A model generated the notes under the pieces. That model searched no databases. It saw only the letters and a program-made list of their open reading frames with translations, and had not been told where the DNA came from. Positions 43,256 to 53,776 of a stretch of 64,000 bases of DNA are shown piece by piece. How positions within the stretch are numbered: position 1 is the stretch's first letter; the number at the start of each line of letters is the position of its first letter. The stretch comes from Roridomyces roridus (lineage: Eukaryota; Basidiomycota; Agaricomycetes; Agaricales; Mycenaceae). Where the stretch lies: contig JARKIF010000011.1 in assembly GCA_029378245.1 (NCBI GenBank), positions 434,001 to 498,000 of the forward strand, read 5' to 3'. Both the position numbers and the translations under genes were made by a program.

Positions 43256-45603
43256 ACGCTTCGGGAAGGGCGCGACTGTTGGATTTCTTCCGGCCCTACG
43301 TTGAGGAACTAGCCTGCGAGATTGTTTACGAGCAGATGGACTCCCGTAAAGAGAGTTCGAAGCTCAAAGCAATAACTGCTGTCGACGCGGAGTTTATCGA
43401 GAGTTGGGGAGTGAATGAGGACGAAGACGCGACGCCATTCCTTACGTCGATACTCGTGGCTGCTTCTCAGACCGCCCGTGCAAAGAGGGAGAACACAATA
43501 AAAACCCCCGAGCGCGTACGATGAATCAATACACACGCTCTTTGCTTTCCGCTAATCCATCCAAAGATGTGCCGGGTCGTAACTCAACAACTGTTGTATC
43601 AAAGATCAAATCGCTGCATGGGCTTCCAGGCGGTCTTTGGACTCTTCCTGTGGTCTACAGGTTGCGCGCGACAAACCATCGACGCCTTATTTCGCTGCGG
43701 CATGTCCGTCTCCTACGATTCGGTGCTTCATTCTATCCAATCCCTCGCATCTCATTCCATGCTTCAAGCTGTCCAAGTCGCAGCTGAGCCCCACGCATTT
43801 TGCTACGACAACGTCAATATCAGCACCTCAATTTTCGTTGAGCAGCGCGGTGCCGCCGGCCCCGCCAAGGTTACTTCAGGCACTTTTGGCATCCTGTATA
43901 AGCTCCGAAACGCTCGAGCAGATGACATGCTCATCGCACCGATGATGCAGCGTTTTAAATTATCGAAGGGGCTCCAATTCAATCGAGATATCAAGCCTGG
44001 CCACGACGATCTTCTCTCATTCCACGACCAGCTCATCGTCACCGTTATTCAGCGGATGTTTACACTCGTTCCGGCTTTCGAAAAGTTGGCCAACCATCCT
44101 GATTTGCAGTACATCGTGCGACGGGCGATTCCCGTGGGATATAGAATCCTCTTCCATGACGACATATATCTCAATCAGCTCAAACGCACTGCCGAATCTT
44201 TGAGCAAATATGCCATCCCCAGCTACAACGACCAGCTGACGAACGCTCGGATCAGGTCTGCTCAAATTGAACGAGCAAAAGATACGAATGCATGGAATCG
44301 CCGAGAGGTATTCCAACTTGCCTTCGGTCTCTTTCATTTGTGCTTGAACCTGGTGTGGGCAATCCTTCATGTGCATCGCGGCAAAATCAACGAGGTCGGC
44401 AGTTTGTCGTATTTTTTCTCTGTAATGGAGAAGGTTCGATTAGGAAACGACCAACCGGATTATCATTCCCTCCTCACTGCCCTTGAACAAGTACTTGACG
44501 GGCTGTTGCTCAATGCGTGGGCTCGAGAGTGCGACTCGCCTTCGTTGGATTCATTTGCCAAATCGAAGCCCACACCACAGCAATTGAGGGATATAGCTGG
44601 TCGAATCCTCGTCGACTATGCGACCCCTGCTCCTCCCCCTCATCCGAAGTTTCATCCCAAGCGCAAGAAAGCTTCCGCAGCCTCCGACACGGAATCAAAC
44701 CCTCCGACTGACGCTGAGGACGAGCCGCTCCCTCTAGAGGAAGAGCAGGAAATGGAGGATATAGTGCTTCAGAACACACGCATCCTTACGCGGGATTTGT
44801 TGATCGTCGCAGCTCTCGTACGTGCCATTTCAGACGGCGACATTGGCCGAGTTCAGGTTATGCTTCCGCATCTTGCAATGATGTTCCGAGGCTCAGGATG
44901 CAACAAATATTGCACCGAGATACTGCACTTCATTCATAACCTCAGACACGTGTGGACACCCGAATTTGCGTAAGTGTAATTTAATTATGTTGCCTCCACC
45001 ATGACTAATTCTTCACTTGTAGAGGTATCATGCTCGACAACATGATTATTTGCATTTCGGGTCGAGGCCCCGGTCACTGTATGCCCATGGATCTCAATAT
45101 CGAACATTTGATCAAATATTTGAAGGTTCGTTTCCCTCGGGTAGCTGTGTGTTTGACTGTCGTTGATTCTGGTCATTCGCAGGGCTTACTCCATGCCAAG
45201 GGGATGGACACCACCTGGGACCGTCTTGGTGATATATCCGCCGCAATTGTTCCCCTCCAGCGTGTCAAAAAGATAGTCACCACCGCGCTTGGAGGATCCT
45301 ACCAGGGCAGTAGCCATACTACCCCCGACACGGGACATTTAGTTTGGCGAGTGCAGAAGAAAGCCGCCGAGGAGGAATTGCAAACTTTTCAACCATCGAG
45401 ATCAACAGCGACGCCGCCCACCCAGAAGAAGGATATTTTGTATCGCGGCGAACGTCTGTTGCAATCGTCTACTCTCAAAACGTTCAACAAGAAGATTGCA
45501 GCAATGATTGAAGGGCGTTCATTTGAGGAGGAAGTTGATGACCTGCCCACATTGAATTACAGTGACTCTAGTAGTACGACAGAATAGACGCATGCATCCT
45601 AAA

Positions 45604-47917
45604 CTACTCCTGCGGTCTCAACTTCCAGCTGGCCTTTCCTTTCCGAGCTGTCCGCCGCACATTGCTCGATACCTCAAGGAGGGGATTCTGGCGCGGTGCA
45701 TCATACACCTCATCATCGTCCTCGTCGTCATCCTCACTGAGCATCGCCTTCGCCTTATTCTTCCCCTTTGTCCGTTTCGTGCGAGCCACCGGTGGCACAA
45801 AATCGACGTCGTATTCGGAAATGACGTTGAACACCTGAGATCCCCACTCCTCCTCCCACTCAGTTGTCTCCTCAAGCATGTTGACAATATCACCGATGCT
45901 TCGAATCCGCGTAGGGTGTGCGGTGGCGAGAGTTACGAGAGCCGTGTCGGACAGAATGGACGTGCGGGTTCGAACGGCACGAAGTGGATCTGACGCGTGC
46001 GCCTTCTCAAGATACGTTTTGAGAAGATGGTGGAGCTCCACGCGGTCGTCTACGGGACGATTAGTTGGTCCTCGACGCCTCTTTCTCTTCTCTCCCTTTG
46101 GTGGATCGAGCATAGCACGTTCAGCGTCCTCTTCGTCTCCAGCCCAGACAGCACCGTCGTCGGACAAATACAGAAACTTTCCTGGAAAGAAAGCACTCTT
46201 GTCATAGTCGAGTGAAGGGTCGGTGGGGTGATGGCGGTCGCAACACCATGTGGAGGCATCGAGTGCTATTGGGATTGAGTTAAATGAGCCAGGTACCCGT
46301 ATCGAAGCCACACCTTGCGGAGAATTGTCTGATAGATAACGTCGAATCATCTCCCTCAGACATACTTCCGATCTAACATAGAGAACCATGGCTAGTCCTG
46401 TGCGTTCAGGTTTCTTCGAAGTTTTTATGAGGCGTCCAGATATTGGTTTGTCGGGATCTGTGCAATTCGCATCGACAGCTTCCAGAGATGCAGTATACAC
46501 CCAAGGTTCAACCATAACGAGATAGAGGGACTCTTGGCCGCGCCGACCGCAGCGACCGCCGCGCTGCAATGCCGTTGACATGTTTTGCGTACAGCCATAG
46601 TCAACAACGGCATCGATATCTGACACGTCAAGTCCCTGGATCAAAGGTCAGGCATCAAGGTGAGATCAGCAGAGAAGAGTTGAGGATCCTACGGTGGATG
46701 CGCCCTCTGTGCCGTGGATGATTTTGCAAGTTCCATTCGGATTTGAAAAGTCGTCAAAAATCTTTGTCAAATAGTCTTTGGACATGCCACTGTGATAGTG
46801 GCAGACGATCCCGGTCTTCTGAAGATGTCGTGGTAGAAGCTGGTCAACATGTGCGGCTGCAGCCGCCGACTCCTGTCTGTTGTCGTGGAAGACAATTGCT
46901 TTACGAAGGTATGTGTGCGGGGAGCCGACGAGAAAATTCAAGTTTCGGAAGTCTGACAGCTTTCCAACGATGCGGTGTGTAGCGTAGATGGTATTCGATC
47001 GGTTGGAAGACAGTTTCAAGTCCAGGAACTTCGAGGGATGGAAATGTAAATGCTCGATGACAGTCGACTTAATGTGTGCGGGGAAAGTGCCGGATAGGGC
47101 CTGAACGGGTATGCCTTTGGGTAAACGAAAGCGAAGATCGATGAGAGAGCCCCATGCGGGGCGAAATGGAGGAAGTCCAAACCGAGGGAGCCCGGCAAGG
47201 ACATGGTTGTGAGCCTCGTCGACGTGAACGCGGGTAATGGTTTTGATGAATTTAGGAATATCGAGGAGACGTGCAAGACGGGGAAGATGACCTTGGAACA
47301 CTTTGAGCTGCTCCGGCTGGACGATGAGATGCTGAAAGTGTCCATCCCGAATCCTCTACAATTGCGGTGAGTCAATGGATGAGATGGAGATTCCAAGCAC
47401 GCACGTTCCATAGTTCCGAGTCGTTCGGGGTATCCTCGTTGATACACACCGTCTTGATGCCCCAACTTTCAAACTCGGCAGCCTGGGACGCGTTCGATGA
47501 GTCTGCATGCCGCTTGACTACATCACGCACCTGGACAACTTGCAAGCGCTTCAACGGCGATATTGTCAATGAAGAGGTGGTGGGGAAGAGTAGGTTTGGT
47601 AGGATCTGGCACAGTGTCTTGCCCGAGCCCGTCCCACAGTCGACTATGACGTCTCGACCGTCCGCTAGTGCGAGGGTGGCTTCGAGCTGGAACTGACGCG
47701 GAACAATGCGTTTGGGATTAGCAAAGAATGCGAGTAAGCATGCACGCAGAGCAAGGGTCGCGTGGCGGTCATCGAGGGTGGCGAGGTACGCTGTAGGCAC
47801 AGCGTCATCTGGTAGAAGATCGTGGACGAGAAGCTGCAGCTCCGGAAGCGTGTTTTCGTGGATATTAGGCGGCAGTGGGGAGAGTAGAGTGGGTATAGTG
47901 GGTATATAATCGTCCAT
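45604..47917 (-). CDS. RecQ-like superfamily 2 DNA helicase of the transposon
   Basis: The gene starts at ATG 47,917 (MDDYIPTIPTLLSPLPPN). Helicase motifs occur in order: FQLEATLALADGRDVIVDCG followed by GTGSGKT (motif I), ISPLKRLQVVQ (Ia), HVDEAHN (II, DEAH), ALSGTFP (III), KAIVFHDNRQES (IV), CHYHSGMS, HGTEGASTGLDVSDIDAVVD (V) and QRGGRCGRRG (VI). The C-terminal part has a zinc-ligand-like CCDRHH and an acidic/basic tail (EDDDEDDDEVYD). This order and spacing match RecQ-type 3'-5' ATP-dependent DNA helicases, though an HRDC domain is not seen. Introns are near 47,355-47,402, 46,642-46,690 and 46,270-46,315. It probably unwinds DNA at the element ends or during repair of transposition intermediates. 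No frame break is evident. It abuts the DUF6589 gene tail to tail. Confidence 0.85.
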
Positions 47918-47978
47918 GGGTATCGGAAAGGCCGCACGACGCGGTGGAAGAGCAAGCGACGTGCACCGCTCATGGAGT

Positions 47979-48092
47979 CACGTGACGATGCCGAATTCGC
48001 TCAAAAAGGAAAGCCGCGCCTCCCTTTGATCATTTCCCACATCGACCAGTCTGTCTATCGACAAATCATAGACAGACTGGTCCTCGAGTCTA
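47979..48092 (-). repeat. Right terminal inverted repeat
   Basis: Reverse complement of the left repeat, sharing the GATCAAAGGGAGGCGCG block and the outer hairpin (GACCAGTCTGTCTAT pairing with ATAGACAGACTGGTC). It lies directly upstream of the helicase start codon. Confidence 0.85.
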
Positions 48093-50195
48093 GGCTCAAC
48101 GGATCAGAAGGGGCGTGTCACTCCGACTCACTTCTCGACGCTCGTCCACCAGCAAGCATGGCAGCACCTGTGCATCCAGCATCCGGGCCCACTCTTCTTT
48201 GTGTCGCGCGCAGCGTCCAGATCTGGTACCGTACTTATAAGTAAGTAGTTTCAACTTCCATCCAACTTCCATCGCGCGAATCGGTCGGAATCGCGAGGGT
48301 GGGCCGTGGCGATAAGTACTTATCTAAGATCTTTCACCTGCTGACTTTGTCCTTTGTCCCAAGATCGAGCCATTTTTGTACCGAGTCGTTGTCTTGGGTA
48401 GGAACCCACCCAACAATCGACCTCAAGCCGCCCTGTCTTTCTTCCGAACCGGCGCCATCCGAAATCTCCTCGTTTCCGCGCGCGTTTCTCGGAGACCCTG
48501 GACGTTCTTGCGATTAGGGTGTGTCGTGGTATCGTTGATTTGGGCTTTACCGCGACAACAGATCAACCTCGCCCACCCGGGACTCCCTTCTGTCACGCAC
48601 TTCGACGGTGGTTGAATCGGCAACAAATTTGGTGGCAAACATAGCCTAGCCTCTTTAATTATACCTTCTCCGGTACCTTTGCCTTAACGAGAACGACCAT
48701 ACATGCAGAGTGTGCTGCGCGATTGCATACCGCCAACTTCAACTCCTGCTCGCGGTTTTGAACGACTCCCGGTGATTGGACGAAAACACATCTAATCCCG
48801 GTTCAAGCTCAAGCTCAAGACACACAGTCAAGTTGGGATGATGTATGCACTTGGTACGGAGACTACTGGGTGCTGCGAATGGCAACGCTGCTTGATTTGG
48901 AATTTCTGGTCCCGAGCAGAGGAGGTGGTCGTCGCTCGAAAGCGGAGAAGCACGTACGTATACGCAGTACTTCCTTGCATTGATATTGGTTAATATAACC
49001 AATGAGTCAACAGGGAATGAATATGAATCGTACGAGATCTACATTACACGAACAGGGTATTCGACCCAAAGCGGCGCGAAAATCTCGAGGCTTTTCGACC
49101 AGGCCAAGAGCGAGCACGTTTGACATACGAGAAAGGAATTCCACGGTGATTTACTTATGTGCACAAGTACATACTTATCTAACAGATCCCTCCGACGAGG
49201 ACAGTGAGTTCTCGATATTGGCCATGGCATTTGGTTTAGCGCATCCGAGAAGATCTAGATATTACTATACCTACAAAACTGAACAACCAGTCGCTCTAGA
49301 TCTTCCGAGTCCTCGGCGAAAGTTCCATCCTGAAAGCCGTGCTGATCGAACTGGTAAGTAGGACCGTGTCCAGATTTGAGTGCATGGAAATTGAAATGCG
49401 GGCGCGAGCTGGAGTTTGGACTGTCGGGGCGAATGCCATGGCCGGGAAATTCCTCCCTCGCAACGCAGAGGAAAAGAGGAATCAGAAGCTACTAATTATA
49501 CGCAGACAAGACATTCCTCCGCTTCGCTCCGGCAATTTCAAGAGTATCCCAGGAACAACGGCAAAACAAAGTCATGCAATTTCAACGTACACACAGGAGG
49601 AAAATTCTAGCAGGACTCGAGCCAGGGGTATCACCTTGAACATGCCATCCGGTGCCCACGATCAAACTGCTTACGGTTCTCTGCCCGCACACGCTCGACG
49701 TGGGTATTGTATGGGTAGGTCAGCCTCGTCTTTTGTGTGCCAGCAGTCGTCAAACTTGCGGATGGTGCCAGTGGCGACTCTGGCGAGATATGAAGCTGGG
49801 ATTTCGGAATTTGCTTCCTCCAACTCCCGAGTATGGTTTGATGGGTTCGATTTCTGGAGCACGGCGAGCAGTGGGCGGATGGACTGGTAGCAGACAAAGA
49901 GTGTGGGCAACAGCAAAGTATTGAGTCGGACTTGAGGTGAAAGAAGTTCGGACATTTGAGGTCTGTTGGCGAGGAGGTGAGGGCGGGAGGGATGCAGGAG
50001 CTCTTTGAACCAGCCAACAGCCACCGCCACGACCCTCTAGGTTGAGATGAGGGGGAAAAAATGTGCGGCGCCATCAGTGCAGCAGGACCCAATGAAAGGT
50101 ATGCACATCTCCAGATGTGCTGAGGCCCCAGACTGTGGCGGGAGGAAGGGAGGAACGGAATCATGGTAGGAGGAGCTCACTCTGTGGAGGCCAAC
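48093..50195. other. Intergenic region, no supportable gene
   Basis: About 2.1 kb. A plus-strand frame at 49,339-49,890 and a minus-strand frame at 49,631-50,164 overlap and show no domain. CTCAAG repeats occur near 48,805. No RNA gene is recognised. Confidence 0.4.
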
Positions 50196-51567
50196 CCACA
50201 TGATTTTCATCCTACGGTTCAATCTAGCGTAGGTTGGAAATCAGGTGTGGATAGGTTACTACTAGGATAGAATTCAGTACCCCGTAGGTTGATTCCCGTA
50301 GGATACTTTTCAACCTAATATGGCCAAAAGTATCCTACGGGTCTCTGGCTGTTTCCACGTGAATATCAACCTATCGTTCGTTGATAATGGCTCGTGAGTA
50401 TCAACCTATGCCAGGTTGTTTTTCATTCAATCGCAGGTTACTTTGCAGCTGCTCTTTGGTTGATATTCAAGCAATGCGGCCATGCGGCGAAACCAAATAT
50501 GATTCGGGCTCAATGATGCCCATGGTTATATAAACATATAGATAACTATTGAAATTGACACTGCTATCGTGTATATGCAGTGGGGATGGGAAGGGGATCG
50601 GGATCGGGATCGGGATCGGAATGAGGAAGGCAGAGGGCGGGAATGGGGTGTGTGAGAAATACTAGTGGCGGCGATCAAGAGCCTTGGACACCGGCGGACG
50701 CGGGTGGGACTGACGCGGGAAAGGATGAGATGTTGGGGGTGGGGACGCAGGGGCAGATATGTGAGTGGAAGGGAAAGGCGACGGTGCGAGTTGACTGTGA
50801 AAAAATCTTGGGACTTGATGTGCGGGATTCGGTCCGGTTAGCAGCCTTGAGGTGGCCGTGGCTTCTATCTTGAGGCTCTATAGTAACTTGCTGCATGACA
50901 TCTTGCTGCTTGAGGTTGACGAGGGGCGGTTTTCAAGCGCCAGGCCGGAGCCGATGGGGGCCCAGATTCAGAATGAGCGCGTGGGAGTGGGGACTGGCCC
51001 GAGGTTTCGAACAGAGGGAAGACAACTTGAGACGGGAGAGGGTAGCCAGCGGCGAGAAGACGACGAGCGGGGAGGAAGTTGGCAGGAAGGTGGGGGGAGA
51101 AAGCAAGAAGGATACGGGTATTGATGCCCGTGATCACGCCATATGTATCCACATGCTCTGGTCGCCATGTGAGTCAGGAACCCGATGATCCGAGAACGCC
51201 TCGGCAAGGGACTTGGCAAAAACACTCTTGCTCTCTCTCTCTACCTTGGTAGTTTCGCTGATGGAGGACCAGTGTACTTCAAGTTGTTTGAATACTCACA
51301 TATACCAGCTATAAACATCTACTTCATGCTTCCGTCGCATTTTTCTTTGGACAATGGAATCCCATCAACCTATAGTCAACCTACCATAGTTTGATTGTCC
51401 TGGACTGTGTCCTGCCCCGAGGTTCAGCTGAACATCAACCAAGCATAGGTTGATGGCCATAGGTTGAATCACAACCTACGAAATAGGTTGAAAATTATCA
51501 ACCTACCATCAGTTGAAGATAGGTTGATATACCTCTATCAACCTACGCTGGGATGAAAATCATGTGG
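50196..51567. mobile_element. TIR element with many AGGTTGAT motifs
   Basis: A 1,372-bp unit bounded by the perfect inverted 17-mers CCACATGATTTTCATCC (50196-50212) and its complement (51551-51567). An AGCGTAGGTTG block follows shortly inside each end, and outside it a GCCAA is partly shared. Subterminal regions (50,225-50,470 and 51,360-51,555) hold over a dozen copies of AGGTTGAT/ATCAACCT in both orientations, the sort of motif array that transposases bind. The interior has a GGGATC repeat (about 50,585-50,620) but no transposase frame. No clear target duplication. It is likely a non-autonomous DNA transposon. Confidence 0.7.
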
Positions 51568-52140
51568 AATTGGCTTCATAGTGTCAGTTCAGGGCTTTGG
51601 GTTTATATGACACGGCTGCCGAGCGCTACGTAGCCACGGCGGGCCTAGTCCTATAGTTAACACGTCCTGTCAAAGGGCGTGCCGGACCTTATGTCAGCAC
51701 GTCACGTGCGACAGCCGTGATCTGTCTACACCTCGTCGTTTGGGCTCATCTCGGGCTCAGCAGACGTGTTTCAAGTGACAAATAGACTACGAGCCGAGCC
51801 CCATAAGGAAATTCACGTGACTGATGGCCGAGAAACGTGACTGGGAGATGATGAATTCTCTTGATCCGCCACCTGGCTAAGGCAGGAACATTAAACGGAC
51901 ATTGGAATCCATCTTCCGAGCTTGTTCCGATCCTGAAAATGAAACTTTTAACTGGGTTCAAAATCACTGTTGGCATCAATGTACCCATCAAAATCGTTCT
52001 TTTTTCCGAAGAGTGTCCCAGAAGTGTTTTTGAATGATTCTGAACAACAGTCAGAAAAGTAGATTAAGGACCCCCGGACCCTACCCTACCTATGAGGCTG
52101 TGTCTCGGCATCTCCCGGCGGATACCCCTTGAAACAAAGT
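51568..52140. other. Intergenic region
   Basis: About 570 bp with no gene recognised. The short minus-strand open frame around 51,746-51,991 has no features. Confidence 0.4.
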
Positions 52141-52179
52141 CCAAAGAATCGAGAGCCATTTCGTTAAAGAACGGATAAT
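52141..52179 (+). repeat. 39-bp exact repeat, shared with 20811-20849
   Basis: Identical to the sequence bordering DNA inserted into the succinyl-CoA synthetase locus. Here it lies about 10 bp before the left arm of the inverted-repeat element at 52,190, so it may belong to that element family. Confidence 0.7.
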
Positions 52180-52189
52180 GGAAGAAACG

Positions 52190-53234
52190 CAATTCGCTGA
52201 GGATCGGAGCCTCCACTTGCTCACTTTACGCCTCACACGTGCCGCTCGATATGGTAATTTGATGGGGGCAGTGAAAGGCTGTGCTTCATCGGCGTGTAAG
52301 TTATCAATTGATCACATCACGGCACACGTCGAATATTCGCTAAGTCGAATCAAAGTCGAATTGTGCTCAAGTACATCAATTAGAGTAGTAGCTACGTATT
52401 GGGAGGGTGGGGGTGTGTAATGTAGTGGTTTGGAATGAATCCGGAGGGGGATATGGGGATGTTGTGCGGGATAAGGGGTGCGGGAGGGTATGGGTAGTGG
52501 AAAGCAAACGCCGGCTGTGGAGGAAGCGACAAGCGGTGGCCTCGTCCCACTTCCAGTAAGGCCACGCCGGCGTCTGCACACCCTCGACCACGGCGGGAGA
52601 ACTGTCCTCGAGCCAAGTCACCCGAATGAAGGTGGTCTGTGCCATAGCTGCAAGGGAACGGGACGCCTGGGCCTGCAGAGCAGCCAGGTTGGTATGGATC
52701 TCACGCTTCTCACGGGCGAGCGTGTCGAAGTTCCCAGAGGACGAGGCAGAGGGCGTGGAACGAATGGTGGCGGAGCCAGACGAGGCAGATTGAGGGGCGT
52801 GCTGCGCGGCAACGGGCGTCTCGCCGAGACTAAAATCGGCAGGAAGCCATCGGAAGTAGACTCGTGGGTGCTTCACTGCAAGCCGGCGAGATTCGTTAAA
52901 GTGGGGTAGTCATTGTCACTCACAACCACGTAGTATCTGCCTGGATGCTTTCCGCCACGACTTTGTAGGGGTGCAAGCTTTGGCTTGTTCTTGCAGTATG
53001 TACACCTGTCAACAGAGGGCATCGTCGTGGTGAGGAGGAGATGTGGCTGGAGAAGGGAGGAGGGAAGCGCGACGTGATGTTTGTCAACAAACAGCCAACG
53101 GCCAGGAGCGGCACAGATGACGGCCGCAATGTCTGCCGAACGCACAGCCTTTCACTGCCCCCATCAAATTGCCATATCGAGCGGCACGTGTGAGGCGAAA
53201 AGTCAGGAGTGGGAGCCTCCCCAGAATTGAATTG
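52190..53234. mobile_element. Inverted-repeat unit enclosing a GRF-finger-like gene
   Basis: Arms of about 95 bp (52190-52284 and 53142-53234, reversed) share GCCTCACACGTGCCGCTCGA and AATTTGATGGGGGCAGTGAA with one mismatch, and diverge toward the outer ends. The interior holds one small gene (52376-53022). No target duplication is found. Inverted arms plus a single enclosed gene suggest a transposable or gene-capturing unit, but a local inverted duplication is also possible. Confidence 0.55.
52376..53022 (-). CDS. Small GRF-zinc-finger-like protein
   Basis: The gene starts at ATG 53,022 (MPSVDRCTYCKNKPKLAPLQ). A GT-AG intron (about 52,878-52,925) joins it to HPRVYFRWLPADFSLGETPV. The N-terminal C-x2-C, then HPGRYYVV and a later YFRW, recall the GRF zinc finger (C-x-C...P-x-GR-x-F/Y...C-x-F-F-x-W), but the second cysteine pair is not obvious. 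The rest is a Ser/Ala-rich linker and a coiled-coil-like region (FDTLAREKREIHTNLAALQA). GRF fingers bind single-stranded nucleic acid. Function here is a guess. The gene sits between inverted repeats, so it may be mobile. Confidence 0.45.
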
Positions 53235-53320
53235 TACGTGGAAGATAGACACGAAGTCTCGCTTCCCATGGTAGTATTTATTCAGCATGTCTATGATCTA
53301 TCCAAGACCGCATTCCGAAA

Positions 53321-53365
53321 ATGGGATCCTGGGTGTGCATGTGCACACCCCAGAACCATTTTCCA
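53321..53365. repeat. Palindrome at a breakpoint
   Basis: GGGTGTGCATGTGCACACCC (53331-53350) is a perfect 20-bp palindrome, extended with a few mismatches to AAAATGG/CCATTTT on the outside. It could extrude a cruciform or hairpin. It lies between the inverted-repeat unit and a truncated gene fragment, a likely rearrangement point. Confidence 0.7.
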
Positions 53366-53409
53366 CGCCATGGCCAACTCCGACTTGAAGCTTGAATTTT
53401 GGAGTTCAA

Positions 53410-53575
53410 GAGTTGAGAGGTGAGTGGCGGACAAAGAGGACTCGACCAATTTATTGTACTTCTCCTCGAGAGGTGGAGGTCGCACTGTGGAACCAGCGCC
53501 ACTCGATTCCTTCCGAGTCATATCTCGCGAGTCGTATTCCGGTGACGGGTTGGTGAGGTCGTCTGTGGTCTTCAA
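53410..53575 (-). pseudogene. First-exon fragment of the 40394-41765 gene family
   Basis: The minus strand reads DDLTNPSPEYDSRDMTRKES, GAGSTVRPPPLEEKYNKLVE and SSLSATHL. This matches the N-terminus of paralogue B (DDLTNPPPQYDSRAMKESSG...LEEKYSKLVE, including the sequence of its first intron). Similarity stops at about 53,410, and none of the later exons follow. A broken third copy. Confidence 0.75.
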
Positions 53576-53776
53576 ATCAGAGGCATGCCATCACCTGATC
53601 GCGACCTCTACATCCTCCTCCTCCTCCTCCGCAGCAGCCAGATAGATGCGCACCACCGCGCAATGAAAACGAGTTACAAGAAAGAAATACATGACATACA
53701 ATAATGAATACGACGTACGATTTGTCCGCTCGTGAATTGAATCTACTGCAAGGATGACGATTTTGGGTGGAGGCAT

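Larger units (their letters stand above)
42085..45587 (+). pseudogene. DUF6589 gene of the transposon, interrupted by a MITE
   Basis: Exon 1 starts MEPNDGRSTSEALAALFPNA at 42,085. The frame is broken after IMADAS by a 561-bp insertion, and removing it with one 9-bp duplicate restores an open frame into LLDFFRPYVEELACEIVYEQ. Introns at 43516-43566, 44970-45022 and 45126-45182 are GT-AG. Later landmarks are GFQAVFGLFLWSTGCARQTI, FCYDNVNISTSIF, ILYKLRNARADDM, WAILHVHRGKINEVGSLSYF, YCTEILHFIHNLRHVWTPEF and LIKYLKGLLHAKGMDTTWDR. These are the core of the DUF6589 family, which is abundant in mushroom genomes and has no assigned activity. About 890 aa when uninterrupted. The conserved YDN and HRG motifs contain acidic and basic residues that could be catalytic, but that is inference. 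Its position inside inverted repeats with a helicase suggests a role in transposition. Confidence 0.8.
41912..48092. mobile_element. 6.2-kb TIR transposon carrying DUF6589 and a RecQ-like helicase
   Basis: Inverted repeats of about 110 bp bound this unit. The left arm (41912-42024) and right arm (47979-48092, reversed) share TGATCAAAGGGAGGCGCG, TTTCCTTTTTGAGCG and GGCATCGTCACGTG, among other stretches. Inside are exactly two genes in convergent orientation: DUF6589 (plus, 42085-45587) and a superfamily 2 helicase (minus, 45604-47917), only 16 bp apart at their stop codons. Their start codons lie about 60 bp inside the inverted repeats, so the repeats probably also carry both promoters. No clear target duplication is seen; a TA at each outer edge is possible. 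The gene pair inside shared ends implies they move together. The DUF6589 gene is interrupted, so this copy is probably not autonomous. Confidence 0.8.
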
